Below, in pieces: positions 11,713 to 21,706 of a stretch of 64,000 nucleotides of DNA. Origin of the DNA: Trichomonas vaginalis G3 (taxonomy: Eukaryota; Parabasalia; Trichomonadida; Trichomonadidae); contig NC_067207.1 of assembly GCF_026262505.1 (NCBI RefSeq), positions 28,054,082-28,118,081 of the forward strand. The letters are read 5' to 3'. The notes below the pieces were generated by a model. The model ran no database searches and was not told the DNA's origin. It was given only the letters and a program-made list of their open reading frames with translations. A program made the translations under genes and the position numbers. Position 1 is the stretch's first letter. The number at the start of each line of letters is the position of its first letter.

Positions 11713-13251
11713 TCACTTTTCGTAAAATGCTTTAATCCTAGTCCTTTTTCCCCTTAATTTTTCAATCTCTCCCAGGTTGAAATTTATTCCGGGAATTTTT
11801 AAAGATGCTTGGTCAACATAAAATTTCATTAAATCTTCCACAGGAGTCATAAACTCTGAACATTTGAAGCGAGCATGAACTGCATCATTCAAATTTTTAA
11901 GAAGATTTTTGTTCGAAAAGTGATTCAATACGGCGATTACATGAATACAAGGTAATCCGTATAATTCGATGTGCTTACATGTGCATGAATATTGTGAATC
12001 TGACATAATTTTTACGCAATATGTATAGCGACCAAAAGTTGCATAATATAATTCTTGAATTGGATCATATAATACCGAGCTAAACATATCTGAATGTTTC
12101 AAAGTTTCATTTAGATTTTTGATAATATTATCTGATTTAAAATCACCTGTTAAAACATTTTTAACAAGATTGAATTCATGTTCAATGAGACGGATAATTA
12201 GTTCGGCGGGTTCATATGTATCCCATTTATCTTTAATTTCGGCATTAAGGGATTCAATAAGAGATGTTGTGAGTATGCCAGCGGTGTAGTCAGCGAATCC
12301 TTCAAATGGGTTAATACTATCTAAGTACTTAAAGAGATCCTGATTATTTTCGCGGTTTGGATATTCCTCTTGTAAACGAGTTTCTAACTTTTTAATCAAG
12401 TCAATTCGTTTTTGAGGATGGTCTGCGTAAGCGACTTCAACAATTTCGGAATAGACATTGATGTATTCCCTTTTTGTTGCAAAATGACGTAAGCAAAATT
12501 TATGATCGCAAGAAAAGCCTGATTCTCTAACAGCAGCTATAATTGCCGGACCTTGATCGGAATAAATATTCTTGAATCTGCTTGGTGGAATAAAAGATTT
12601 CAATTTAGTGAGCATATCCTTAATTGTTATCGTATTTTCACTAACAGACCATGCAAATGCAATAGGGATAAGTCTATTATTTGGTGCAGGTGTACCAATA
12701 ATGAGTAAGTTTCCTTTTTTAATACAAAATAAAAACGTTCCATCAATTTGAATTATTCCGCAAAAAGCTTGTGTTTGCATGTAAAAATGAGTTATTGGAG
12801 GAATTACAATAAATGAATAAATTTGAAAGTCTTTTGAATTTTCAGGTAATTCATCACCTTTCTTAAATGTATGCAATTCAATTTCATTGTTAACTTCTTT
12901 AACTAAAATCATTTCGCAGAATCCTTGTTCGATTTTGTTTATGATTGAAAAAATTGTTGAGAAATAATTGTAAGATTGAATTCTATCCCCTTTTGTGGTT
13001 CCTTTAAGTTTATTTACTATATTATGGAACATCGTATAAGTTGCATTGGGAATATTCAATTCTTTTGCAAAAATTTCTTTGCATTGAGGAACATTATCAG
13101 AATTTGCTAATTCATAGACTTTTTTTCCTGCTTGCAACTTAAGAATTTTTGGTATATTGTTACTCGGCTTGCATTGCTTTGCTCTATGCTCGTGTTTAAT
13201 TACTGGAATGAAGAAAAGTTGACCATTTTCATGAGTCTTTACAAGCTCCAT
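11713..13251 (-). CDS. MULE transposase (MuDR-type, SWIM zinc finger)
   Basis: A 512-residue frame with the MULE catalytic triad: D170 (IQIDGTF), D232 (YSDQGPA) and E333 (LIESLNAEI). The C/H motif CDHKFCLRH follows the second aspartate, as usual in this family. The SWIM finger lies at C423, C425, C435 and H437. The frame stays open upstream of the ATG for about 140 bases and contains CPNCQFC just before it, so the natural protein is probably longer at its N-terminus. The most upstream 68 codons (13368-13574) are in another frame, which suggests one small indel near 13385. The catalytic part looks whole. Confidence 0.9.
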   Translation of the reverse strand: MELVKTHENGQLFFIPVIKHEHRAKQCKPSNNIPKILKLQAGKKVYELANSDNVPQCKEIFAKELNIPNATYTMFHNIVNKLKGTTKGDRIQSYNYFSTIFSIINKIEQGFCEMILVKEVNNEIELHTFKKGDELPENSKDFQIYSFIVIPPITHFYMQTQAFCGIIQIDGTFLFCIKKGNLLIIGTPAPNNRLIPIAFAWSVSENTITIKDMLTKLKSFIPPSRFKNIYSDQGPAIIAAVRESGFSCDHKFCLRHFATKREYINVYSEIVEVAYADHPQKRIDLIKKLETRLQEEYPNRENNQDLFKYLDSINPFEGFADYTAGILTTSLIESLNAEIKDKWDTYEPAELIIRLIEHEFNLVKNVLTGDFKSDNIIKNLNETLKHSDMFSSVLYDPIQELYYATFGRYTYCVKIMSDSQYSCTCKHIELYGLPCIHVIAVLNHFSNKNLLKNLNDAVHARFKCSEFMTPVEDLMKFYVDQASLKIPGINFNLGEIEKLRGKRTRIKAFYEK

Positions 13252-13367
13252 GCAAAATTGGCAGTTAGGACAACGAAACTTTTTTCCTTGCTCAAAATTT
13301 AATGGATAAAAAGAATTATATGAATCTTTTGCAATAAATATAGCAGCTTCTGTAGGATCTGTAAATT

Positions 13368-13574
13368 TTAATTTGCTATATCTTTCCTTGAGAATTGGAA
13401 TTGGGGATTTTCGGGTATTTCCATTTCTATTTTCAATTTTTTACGGGAATTCAATTCATTTTGAATTAAATCCAGCATATCAGCTCCATCTCCTTTTTCT
13501 TCATCAACAATAGCTTGGATGGATACTGATATAGTTTGATTCTCTTCCACTATTGTCGGTTCGCTTTCCGACAT
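13368..13574 (-). CDS. Probable N-terminal part of the MULE transposase, out of frame
   Basis: A 68-codon frame starting MSESEPTIVEEN. It is acidic and overlaps the upstream extension of the transposase frame. Its position and spacing suggest that it is the original start of the transposase, separated by a one-base shift in this copy. It could also be a short separate gene. Copy A does not reach this part, so the two cannot be compared in this window. Confidence 0.45.
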   Translation of the reverse strand: MSESEPTIVEENQTISVSIQAIVDEEKGDGADMLDLIQNELNSRKKLKIEMEIPENPQFQFSRKDIAN

Positions 13575-13799
13575 GAGATAAAATTGAAGGTTTAACGTAC
13601 TTTTGATACTCTGAGTTAAAAAAAGATTTTCTTAACATAATTTGATTTATTGGTCCTTAAAAAATTCTGATTCAAAATTGAATTGAATCGAACGAGTTTT
13701 CCTTTTGAGTCATTTCAAATATTCATGAGAAAGAAAAAAAATTCTAGCAATTTCAAATATTTTTGATTTGATTGAATTCAAAAGTGTCACAAATATTCA

Positions 13800-14155
13800 A
13801 TGAGAAAGAGAAAAGAGATCGAATATGTTGTTTCTGAGCGAATAGTCAAGCAATATTTCGTTAAGTACAAAGATCAGCATCCGGAAAAAAATAAATGGGT
13901 ATATCAAAATGAGATTCCGCAAGAAATATTTGAAAAATATCTAGAAACGAAGAAAACAGAAAATATTGATGAAATGTTACGCTGTACTCGAATTGTTCAT
14001 GTTGTTGATCAAGATAAAAAAGAATTTTATCTTGAATTTTCAAAAAAAATCAAATTCATCACATATTAAACAAGAATCTAGATGAAGAACATCAAAAGGC
14101 TTATATAGATTATCTTGAAAGTTTACTCAAACTTGAAATAAAAAATAAAAATTAA
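13800..14155 (+). pseudogene. Small chromodomain-like protein, one frameshift
   Basis: The first 89 codons resemble a chromodomain: EIEYVVSERIV, then YFVKYKDQHPEKNKWVY, then a helix ending in EKYLETKK. This is the usual order (EYVVE-x-I ... Y-x-VKWKG ... W-x-P ... helix). Chromodomains bind methylated histone tails or target transposon integration. The frame closes at 14069, but in the next frame an uninterrupted stretch runs to a TAA at 14153-14155 (DEEHQKAYIDYLESLLKLE), so one base is probably lost in the A8 run near 14041-14048. The gene converges on the split host gene and their tails overlap by a few bases. It may instead be an accessory gene of the adjacent MULE. Confidence 0.5.
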
Positions 14156-14253
14156 ATTAAATTAACCCTCGTTAGGATATCGTTGCAAATAAAGATCTGT
14201 TTCTCAGAAAGATCTTGATTTTCTGATAAATATTCTGTTGTAACTTCTACAAG
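14152..14253 (-). pseudogene. 3' end of a host gene split by Polinton 1
   Basis: Read on the minus strand, this piece continues the frame that is open up to the insertion at 37094. It gives about 30 further codons (EVTTEYLSENQDLSEKQIF and on) to a TAA at 14152-14154. The TSD TACAAG at 14248-14253 repeats at 37088-37093. That the host frame runs through the joined flanks is independent support for the ends of the Polinton. Confidence 0.75.
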
Positions 14254-14446
14254 AGTTAGTATGGCTTAGTTGGGTACTGTGGCACTGCGCACCTACTTAC
14301 CCACGATATGTGAATTTGACACTTTACAAAACCGCTAACATATATTTTATAACACAAACGACAACACTAACTTAACCTTAAATATTTACAAAACCACCAA
14401 CCACTTCACCTCACTAACGAACTCACTAATGAAAAAATAAACGTTC

Positions 14447-14731
14447 TCATAAATTTTCTTTTATATCTTCATCGTCAATGTTAACCCTATTGTAGTCATA
14501 CTTGAAGTCATAAAGTTTCTCAAGTTTTGAAATGCATAGTCTTGTTAACTTACCTTCATCATCATAAGTTTTTATAAAACTACCATGACAATCTTTATAC
14601 ACAGTCAATGTATAATCTACTGGTCTAGGATGAAGTGTAAAGAACATGTTATACTCAGGAAGGAAGAATAAATGTTTAAATGTATGTTTGTTATATTTTT
14701 CGATTTGTATGAGTTGCTTTTGTTCTGTCAT
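14447..14731 (-). CDS. TIR-encoded 94-residue protein (left copy)
   Basis: The protein (MTEQKQLIQIEKYNKHTFKH...) has no domain I recognise. It is mixed alpha/beta in character, with a tyrosine- and histidine-rich start and an acidic end. It is read inward to outward from the left TIR. The upstream sequence is an A/T tract of the same style as that before the KilA-N and polymerase genes. Because it lies in the TIR there are two identical copies, which keeps them homogenised. Both copies are intact. Confidence 0.7.
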   Translation of the reverse strand: MTEQKQLIQIEKYNKHTFKHLFFLPEYNMFFTLHPRPVDYTLTVYKDCHGSFIKTYDDEGKLTRLCISKLEKLYDFKYDYNRVNIDDEDIKENL

Positions 14732-14830
14732 TTATATAAAAACAAAATAAAAATAAAATAAAAAAAATAAACTTAAAAATAAATGATATCACCACCCTCA
14801 CACGTATGAAAACATAGCGCAAAAATAAAT

Positions 14831-14880
14831 TTAGGTGAAGTGGTGAGATCTCACCTGTTTTTTCACCTCTTTTTTCACCC
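14831..14880 (+). promoter_or_regulatory. Five-half-site array, GGTGA type (left TIR)
   Basis: GGTGA at 14834, GGTGA at 14842, GATC at 14847-14850, then TCACC at 14851, 14863 and 14875. The spacings are 3, 4 (GATC), 7 and 7 bases. The centre GGTGAGATCTCACC is a perfect 14 bp palindrome. It is probably a protein binding array; the role is inferred. Confidence 0.75.
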
Positions 14881-14888
14881 TGTTGAAT

Positions 14889-15416
14889 TCATTGCTTTAT
14901 AACTCTCTTCCTTGGTTTCTTTTTAGTTGCTTTCTTCACGTCTGTCTCCAACTTGACTGTCTTTCTTCTTCGTCCATAATGATACCAGTTACTTCCACCA
15001 GTCAATGGGTCAAATGGTCTTTCGTAAGGGTTTCCATACATTCCATAGGGACCATACGGAAGAACTACTGGTGGAGAAGAAACATTTTCTTTAGTTCCAT
15101 CGAATCTATTTAAATGCATTGTTTCACCTTTCATCTGGTCATTAAAGTCTTTTGCGTGTTTTGCAAACTCATTGTCCTTTCCTAAAGCATTTTCTGACTC
15201 AGTCGCAACCAAATTGGATGCTTTATTTATGAGCCCTATTTTATTTAATCTTAACTTCTTTGCAACCCAGCCTCCAATCTTCCCTTTATTTGCATCTAAT
15301 GTCTTCGAAACCCTTCCTCCACTCATTTTATTTACTGCGTCATAAGCTCCAAGTGCTTTTGCTCCAAATGCTAATGCTTTTGTTCCCATTGCGCCTAAAG
15401 CTGCCCAAGCTACCAT
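14889..15416 (-). CDS. Polinton 1 probable minor virion protein (hydrophobic/amphipathic start, basic tail)
   Basis: A 175-residue frame. The first 30 residues are alanine- and glycine-rich and hydrophobic (MVAWAALGAMGTKALAFGAK), the middle is helical, and the end is proline/glycine/tyrosine-rich then strongly basic (KKATKKKPRKRV). Short proteins with an amphipathic or membrane-active start and a basic tail are common beside capsid genes in Polintons and adenoviruses (pVI-like). The last codons lie inside the left TIR. It is tightly packed with the next two frames on the same strand. The virion role is inferred; there is no clear domain. Confidence 0.5.
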   Translation of the reverse strand: MVAWAALGAMGTKALAFGAKALGAYDAVNKMSGGRVSKTLDANKGKIGGWVAKKLRLNKIGLINKASNLVATESENALGKDNEFAKHAKDFNDQMKGETMHLNRFDGTKENVSSPPVVLPYGPYGMYGNPYERPFDPLTGGSNWYHYGRRRKTVKLETDVKKATKKKPRKRVIKQ

Positions 15417-15641
15417 TTACACCATATTAAAATCATCTCTCTTCAATATTATCTCATAAAAGTTCTCGTTACTGGAGAAAGTCAATAAAACATAAGCGTT
15501 CTCACGGGCTTCGCCCTCACCGCTTTGCGGTCTATCTAACTTATTTCTTATATCATCTATACGCTTCAAAATGTCTGAACAATTGCTAACATCTTCTACA
15601 ACAGTTATTTCATCATGAATGACCTTCAAGAACAAGCTCAT
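15417..15641 (-). CDS. Polinton 1 small protein, unknown
   Basis: A 74-residue frame that ends where the next gene begins, in an apparent run of co-oriented genes. Residues about 37-47 (DRPQSGEGEAR) are encoded by a double GC hairpin (15506-15531) that resembles palindromic inserts elsewhere in the element, so the frame seems to have taken up a mobile palindrome. No family is recognised. Confidence 0.4.
   Translation of the reverse strand: MSLFLKVIHDEITVVEDVSNCSDILKRIDDIRNKLDRPQSGEGEARENAYVLLTFSSNENFYEIILKRDDFNMV
15506..15531. repeat. Double GC hairpin inside a coding frame
   Basis: GGGCTTCGCCC followed after two bases by ACCGCTTTGCGGT. Both are perfect stems with three-base loops in otherwise AT-rich DNA. 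The arrangement matches 28792-28817 and, more loosely, 18473-18498. Confidence 0.6.
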
Positions 15642-16522
15642 TTAATATGCTATTAAAATCATCTCAATAATGAGTCCATCCTTTCCATCTTTGGGTAGCA
15701 CAACATCTTTCATTGAAGAAGGTTCGACAAGTCTTATATTAAACTTACTGACAAAGTTTGTTATACTATAATGCTTCGGCGGCGAATACATGTAGTTTGA
15801 AAGACATAATATAGATTCTTCAGCAAATTCACTTATACTGGATTTTATAACAATGTTCTCACGAGACCAAATGCCACCAATTGACAATCTTGTAAGCAAT
15901 CCTGCTGAACCTTCTACTGTAAACGTCGATAGTAACATTCCACGAAGGTCATCTATTGACATCGTTGAGTCACTGAATTTAAATATTTTCTTAAAGCAAT
16001 CGTCATTATCTAACCATGCAATAGCTTTGAAGTTTTCATTCGAATATACATCTGCTTCATTAAATGTAAAACCCGACTTCTTTGCAGAGACGACTTTAAA
16101 ATCTATTGAGTTTGTTTCAAATTATATGCTATGGTAACTTCTGAAGGTAATGGATGTCCTTCCGCAGTCAGTTGTTCTCTCACTACCGTTTGAAGCTTTG
16201 TATTAAAAACTTTCATGTCATCTCCTGTATCTAAGTTCACATACACAGCAACAGGGAAACTATCTTGCTTCTTTGTTTCATCATTATATCTCAAAACATT
16301 AAAGTTCTTCAATAATATTGTCCTTCCTGCTGGAATACTTCGAACCTGTCTGATTTCAATAGCTTTCTCACCTCCTACATACTCTACCCAGTGTCTTGGA
16401 TATTCATAAGTATACTGACTTTCTTGAATTTTGGTAGGTTTCATCATAACGTGTTCATAGTATATCTTTATACTCTTGTCAGTTAGACTCGGTGCTATGT
16501 TCTGAATATTTCTGACTTGCAT
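15642..16522 (-). pseudogene. Polinton 1 virion-type protein, same family as Polinton 2 51194-52042
   Basis: The region has the length of the Polinton 2 homologue (about 280 codons) and shares its landmarks. Near the start YTYEYPRHWVEYVGGEKAIEIR aligns with YRFDYPLRWLRDPSVTKAIGFR, and near the end ESILCLSNYMY..PP aligns with NSFLCLANDFYEKP. A minor capsid (penton-like) role is likely from its position beside the ATPase and other virion genes but is not proven. The gene is broken, with about two breaks. Its start lies about 19 bases from the divergent ATPase start. Confidence 0.5.
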
Positions 16523-16541
16523 TTTTAATGGAGATAAAATG

Positions 16542-17360
16542 AAGCATTTAATACATGACGTAGATGAAGACATGAATGAAACTACAGACAAACTTAACTC
16601 TTCTCTTATTCTTCCTTTCAGCAAAGATTATGAGTTCTGTTCAAATGGTGTGTATTTCTATTGTGGAAAGATGGGTTCAGGTAAGACATTAACCTCATTC
16701 GTCATATACTCATAACAGAACGTTTAGGAAATGACTCATATTATGACCAAATCATTATATCAGCAACTTCAGACTCTATGGACTCAACAGCGAAAACATT
16801 TATGTCAAAAGTTCAAGCCTCTGTCGTTAAAGTTCCAGACAGTGAACTCATTGAATTTCTTCAACGTTACATTCGACGTAAGAGGAAATATTATGCCATC
16901 GTTGAATTTATACAGTCAGGAATGCAAAAGACTTCTGAGGAGATGGAAAGAATTATTGACAAAACCAACTTACGTCAGTACTCAGGAGTTTACGATATGA
17001 AACGACTGACAAACTACATTCTATCAAAACTTTCAAAATACCCCTTCAAAAAATATCCTTCAAACACTCTGCTCGTTTGCGACGACTTCGCCGGAAAAGG
17101 TTTAGTTTCAAAAACCAGACTCACCATTAGCTAACATCATTACTAAAGTCAGACATTACCATTTAACTGTAGCAATACTTATGCAAACATGGAGGTTTTT
17201 AGCTTTAAACATAAAACGTCTCATAACTGACTTCGTTATCTTTCAAGGTTTCTCACGCTATGACATTGAACTCATTTGGAAACAGTCAGGTATAACATTA
17301 CCCTTTGAAGAAAATTTGGGAAGCATATAAGTCTCTCATCTCTCCTCGTTCATTACCTTG
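16542..17360 (+). pseudogene. Polinton 1 FtsK/HerA-like packaging ATPase
   Basis: It contains a Walker A loop (YCGKMGSGKT) near the start and a Walker B strand (NTLLVCDDFAG) about 130 codons later. The region between aligns with the ATPase of Polinton 2 (NEEMQRI, YISKKL and similar helices). ATPases of this family pump DNA into capsids and are a hallmark of Polintons and related large DNA viruses. The gene is broken at a few places; the 3' limit is approximate. Confidence 0.75.
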
Positions 17361-17424
17361 AGATTCATATCATGACTAATACCATTAAAGTCAAAAATAT
17401 TCCATGGGAACGACCAACATTATT

Positions 17425-17943
17425 TTAAAGTTTAACCTTCAATTGACTGATGGTAAACAAATTCCATGCATCTCTGTCGCCATTTCTGTTAATATTTTTG
17501 CTGTCATTCATATCATCCACTTCCCCATCCGTTAGCTTTTGAGGATATGCGTTAGAATAGCTGTTCTTAAATGAAGGCTTTTCACCTTTGAGAGCATAAA
17601 CTCTATAACTTTCTGCATACTTTATGTTTGAACCTCCCGAGCCATCATTGACATAAATTTTTATAGGCTTCCACCCATTGTTCATGTTCCTGCTTCTTCC
17701 CTTTGCTCTTTTGTTCAGTAGTTCTACATCTTTATACACAGCTTCTGTCTCAGTGAATTCAACAATATTTTCATTCGTTAGCTTTACATTCAAACCCTTG
17801 TCGAGTATATTGTTCATTTCATACATATAAAAGGTTTTTATTCTATATGAAATGAGAAGCAAATCCATCTTAGCTGGTGCCGTTAATGTTCCAATTGAAC
17901 CAACATCAAATGTTGACTCACGAACGACAAACAATATTGTCAT
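17425..17943 (-). CDS. Polinton 1 protein of unknown function, 172 codons
   Basis: A long frame with a mixed sequence, asparagine- and lysine-rich, including KGRSRNMNNGWKPIKIYVND. No domain is recognised. Its start overlaps an opposite-strand frame at 17852-18133, and only one of the two is likely to be real over the overlap. It lies between the ATPase and the fibre gene, among virion-type genes. Confidence 0.35.
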   Translation of the reverse strand: MTILFVVRESTFDVGSIGTLTAPAKMDLLLISYRIKTFYMYEMNNILDKGLNVKLTNENIVEFTETEAVYKDVELLNKRAKGRSRNMNNGWKPIKIYVNDGSGGSNIKYAESYRVYALKGEKPSFKNSYSNAYPQKLTDGEVDDMNDSKNINRNGDRDAWNLFTISQLKVKL

Positions 17944-18455
17944 AAAGAACTATAGTTCAGAGTGTTTGAAAGAAAAAGAACCAGAACTTAAGTCGGTGAA
18001 TTTAAACACAGCTTCAAACGCTAACGCTACATCAGATGTTAAGTTAGAGTATCCACCACTGACCAAATTCTTTCAAGAGAAGCCAACGACAACCCTTACA
18101 CAAATGTTCAAACAAATCCTTCAGATAACGTAGACCATTACCTTCTTCAGTTATACCAAACAATTTTACTCAAAGACGATAAGAAGCTTTTGACAAATCT
18201 TATAAGCAAGAACCAATAATTCTAACAAAGGAGGACCTTGAAAATGTTATCTCACGAATAACAGGGAAACAATGTGTCATTGATTATCTCGACCCTGAAA
18301 TCGAATGCTGTGGTCAAACTCCACTATTCATGAAAATAGGTAACATCCGCATCATTGAAACACCAGGAACTACAGGAGTTGAGTTTAAGTATAAATATTC
18401 GAATGAATATACAAAACTTTCAACAGAATATAAACTTTGTTTGAAATATGTTTAG
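17852..18455 (+). pseudogene. Polinton 1 remnant gene region, unknown
   Basis: Plus-strand open stretches with reasonable composition (one starting MRSKSILAGAVNVPIEP, a later one with ENVISRITGKQCVIDY and IECCGQTPLF). They suggest one or two decayed genes. No family is recognised. The region is broken at more than one place. Confidence 0.3.
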
Positions 18456-18472
18456 TAAATTAAAGCAGTCAG

Positions 18473-18498
18473 GACCTTCGGTCTTGGCGCTTTGCGCC
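18473..18498. repeat. Double GC hairpin at a gene junction
   Basis: GACCTTCGGTC (18473-18483) and GGCGCTTTGCGCC (18486-18498), two perfect stems with three-base loops separated by two bases. It lies between convergent frames, where it could act as a 3' end or be a mobile palindrome. Confidence 0.55.
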
Positions 18499-18514
18499 GT
18501 CAGTCAAAAAAATT

Positions 18515-18757
18515 TCAAGTTAGCAATTTGTAATATCTATCCAAAACTTCTTCAACAGTATCGAACTCATCTTCATAATGCAAACCTAATCTTATTGACT
18601 TGGTGCAGTTTTCACTAACACAATATTTTTCTGTTCTCTTGACTGACATAACTAATTCATTTGTTTCATCAAACAGCAACAACCAAAGTTCATGACCTAA
18701 TACATAACATTCATACTTTATTTTTTTAGCTCTGAGTTCTCTTGTAAGCTGTTGCAT
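18515..18757 (-). CDS. Polinton 1 small protein, unknown
   Basis: An intact 80-codon frame with a central hydrophobic strand (YVLGHELWLLLFDETNELV), two CxxxxC-like cysteines (KYCVSENCTK) and an acidic helical end. No domain is recognised. It belongs to the minus-strand gene run left of the fibre gene. Confidence 0.4.
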   Translation of the reverse strand: MQQLTRELRAKKIKYECYVLGHELWLLLFDETNELVMSVKRTEKYCVSENCTKSIRLGLHYEDEFDTVEEVLDRYYKLLT

Positions 18758-18764
18758 TTAATAT

Positions 18765-19491
18765 TTTCTAAAAAGTCAACTTCAACAGTCATTCGCACTG
18801 GTGCCTTCAGTTCTACAGGCTCTCCTTGAAAGTCAACAAGTCTGAATGCATGTCTTTCAAATTATGAGGACTAATGCGAACCATTTACCTAAATGAGTTG
18901 CTATGACAGGAACGTTTGGAATGAACATTGAATTGACTGCATAACAGAAGGATTTATATTCTACTGAACCTTTACTATTAACTCCTGAAATGCCTGTGAC
19001 ATTAGCTATTTTAGACTCAATGTATAAACAATTACCATAAACTACGTATGGAACAGATTTCATCTCAATCGTTTTGTCAACACTTTTCAAAGGAAATGTC
19101 ATATGGTATGCACCCAAAAGAAGTTGTACTCTATGACTCATTCTTGGTATCTTAAACTCCTTCACATAACTGAACTTCAAAACTCCTGCAATAAGTTTAA
19201 CATTCATTAAGTTTTCTTCGTTATCCTTGTTTATTGTAGTATTTATGAGAGCATTTAACACTCCAGCTAATGTTTCCATCTTATTTCTACATTATTGTGA
19301 AATCTTATTTCGTGCTTCTTTCCATCTATTTCAATCTCCATGAAATCTGTTTCATCTGTTATAACGAATGAAGCGATAGTATTGAAGTCAACCATTCTGA
19401 ATGCAAGCGCCTCATTCTGTAGACCTAAGTTTGTTTGTAGCTTTACTGTCCCGTATTCGGTTGGGTCTGTACTTTGCAAATAGAACAACAT
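18765..19491 (-). pseudogene. Polinton 1 probable virion protein, broken
   Basis: A minus-strand region with beta-rich sequence (MEIEIDGKKHEIRFHNNVEIRW; VPYVVYGNCLYIESKIANV). It is consistent with a jelly-roll type structural protein, but no family is recognised with certainty. It starts back to back with the fibre gene at 19508. About two breaks. Confidence 0.35.
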
Positions 19492-21706
19492 TTATTCTCA
19501 TTAAAATATGAGTATAGCTGCATATGCGTATGAAGCTGACAGAGCTAAACGTTTATATTTTGGTCAATACTCTCTCACACTTACTGACAAATATATTCTT
19601 ATCACTGATGGAAATACTGAGAAATACATAAATGGAAGGACTATGAAAAGTTTTGACCCTATTTTAACTCCATGTACTATGCCGTTTATAAAGGACGGTG
19701 AAATTATTGAAAAAGATAATACAACCGTATATAGGTCTGTTTATGAAGCATTAGAATATATGTTGAATCATAACCCAAAAAGATTTGACCCAAGCACTAC
19801 ACCATGTGCAATGCCTTTTATTAAGGACGGTGAAATCGTAAGAGTTCCGGATTAAACGGTTTACACAGCTGTTCAAAACAGTTTACAAAACATTTTAGCG
19901 AATATCTTTAATTCAGAAACTACAGAAATAAAATTACCGTATATAACAGATGCTAAAGAAATTAAATCAAAAACGACAACATTATTTACGCCACTTAATG
20001 ATTTAATGACTTATATCATTAATATTCCTGCACCAACTACAGCATTTGATCCAAACTCGACGGTTTGCAGTGTACCTTTCATAAATGACAGTTCATTAAT
20101 ACTTTAAGGGATTCGACAGTAAATGAATCATTAAAGGCGTCATTAATGAAAAATCATTGATTTTAATTCATTCACGAATACATATAATTCATTCATTAAT
20201 GTTTCATATGCTTCTAAAGAAGGTGAGCCAAAAACTATTGATAAAGCGGTGTATGAAATAAAAGCATCAACGACGAAATTGAATTCGTTAACTTTTGACG
20301 GTGATAGTTTCGTTAATGACATAACATCGGGGAAAACATTTTAACGAAAGATATTTAAAATCTCATGTTAGTGAGTTCGTTGAAATTGAAAAAGAAGGTG
20401 GAATTAAGTTCGATCCACTGAATTTCATTTTCAGCTTAGCGAATGCGGGTGTTAGTTTTCGCTGAATGGACAACTATACAGAGTGAAATAAATGCATATG
20501 GACGTTTTTGGGGTCAAAAGCGGGAATGGGTGAGCTTGTAAATGCTGCAAGAACATTAGGTGAAACAGGAAATTTTGTAGATGGTTTTAAAAGACTTGTT
20601 TCAAATGTTTTAACAAACACAAAGAAATTATTTAGATATACCGTATATAACGGACGGATTTTCGAACAGATAGCAACAAACCCTCCGGTTATGGCTGCGT
20701 TGATGATGGTTAGAGATATAAAACCACGTAACGACGGGAACGAAGAACATGAACAACAGGATACTAGTCGGGTTATTCGAGACATTAAAAACGTGTATCC
20801 TGAAGTTATTGATTTATTTAGAGGAGTTAATGATTCAATTTCAAAACATTCTATAACCCTCGATGAAGAGAATAAATTAACAGATTATATATTCGTCATT
20901 ATTGCAGAATTAATGAAGAGAATAAATGAAAAAGGAATTGGTGATATCATTAATGTCAGCGATGTAATGATGAAAAGAAAATTTGACTCATTATTTACAA
21001 AACCGAAAACAGAATATAGTCTTTATGACGTAATTACTGAATTAATGAAAAAGATTAATGATAATAAGAGTTCTGGCGGAAGAGTTGAATTAGAAGTGAA
21101 TGATGTTAATGAGAAATTAGCCGAAAAAGCAGACAAAAATGAGCTTTTAGCTCTGAGTGATAAAGTCAAGAACCACGTTCATTATATAACTTCAGACGAA
21201 CAGATTATAACGGACTACCATGGATATTTAACACAGGATGAACAAATAAGCACTGAAGATGTTAATGAAAGAAGATATAAATTCATTCGTGCTAAAGGTT
21301 ATGACATAAGCTGTACTGTACAGTATGACACAGGTAAAGCACCAGAAGCATTTGGTTATAACGATGAAATATATGCTTCATACTTCTCTGTTAACGGTGT
21401 ATTAGTTGAACCAAGATTTACTTTGAGAGTTAAGTCAAAAATAACGTTTGAAGATGCTATTAAAAGTAAAGCTGACAAAGTTGAACTCGAAGCAATGAAC
21501 AAAGTTTTGAAATCTCATAAACACAACATCTCCGATATAAATGAACTTCAAGCTACATTAGACAGTAAAGCCGACAAGAACCATACACATGAATCCTTCA
21601 CTACTGTTAGAGCAGACGACATAATATAGGGTGTCCAAAGGTGTGTTTAGCACAAACCTGAATACTGCGAATAGAAATAAACAAGTTACATATATATAAA
21701 GTTTAT

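Larger units (their letters stand above)
10441..13574 (-). mobile_element. MULE (Mutator-like) DNA transposon, copy B
   Basis: The 3' end is at 10441 (GGGTCATGATTG on the plus strand), set by comparison with copy A. The element then has about 1.27 kb of non-coding tail (10441-11712), the transposase frame and an upstream frame ending at 13574. The 5' end is not defined: no inverted copy of the GGGTCATGATTGATTTTG end was found between 13574 and 14254. The single TTAA at 11227-11230 is the unoccupied Kolobok site. Copies A and B are in opposite orientation about 5.1 kb apart. Confidence 0.85.
14254..14913 (+). repeat. Polinton 1 left terminal inverted repeat
   Basis: It matches the reverse complement of 36418-37087 along its whole length apart from about 10 bp in an A/T-rich simple repeat near 14735-14760. 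It contains the 94-residue gene, a five-half-site array (14834-14879) and the last codons of the 175-residue gene. Confidence 0.95.

Noticed and set aside
13575-13799. 5' inverted end of MULE copy B
   Set aside because: No inverse of the GGGTCATGATTGATTTTG end and no 9-10 bp duplication of the left flank could be found here.
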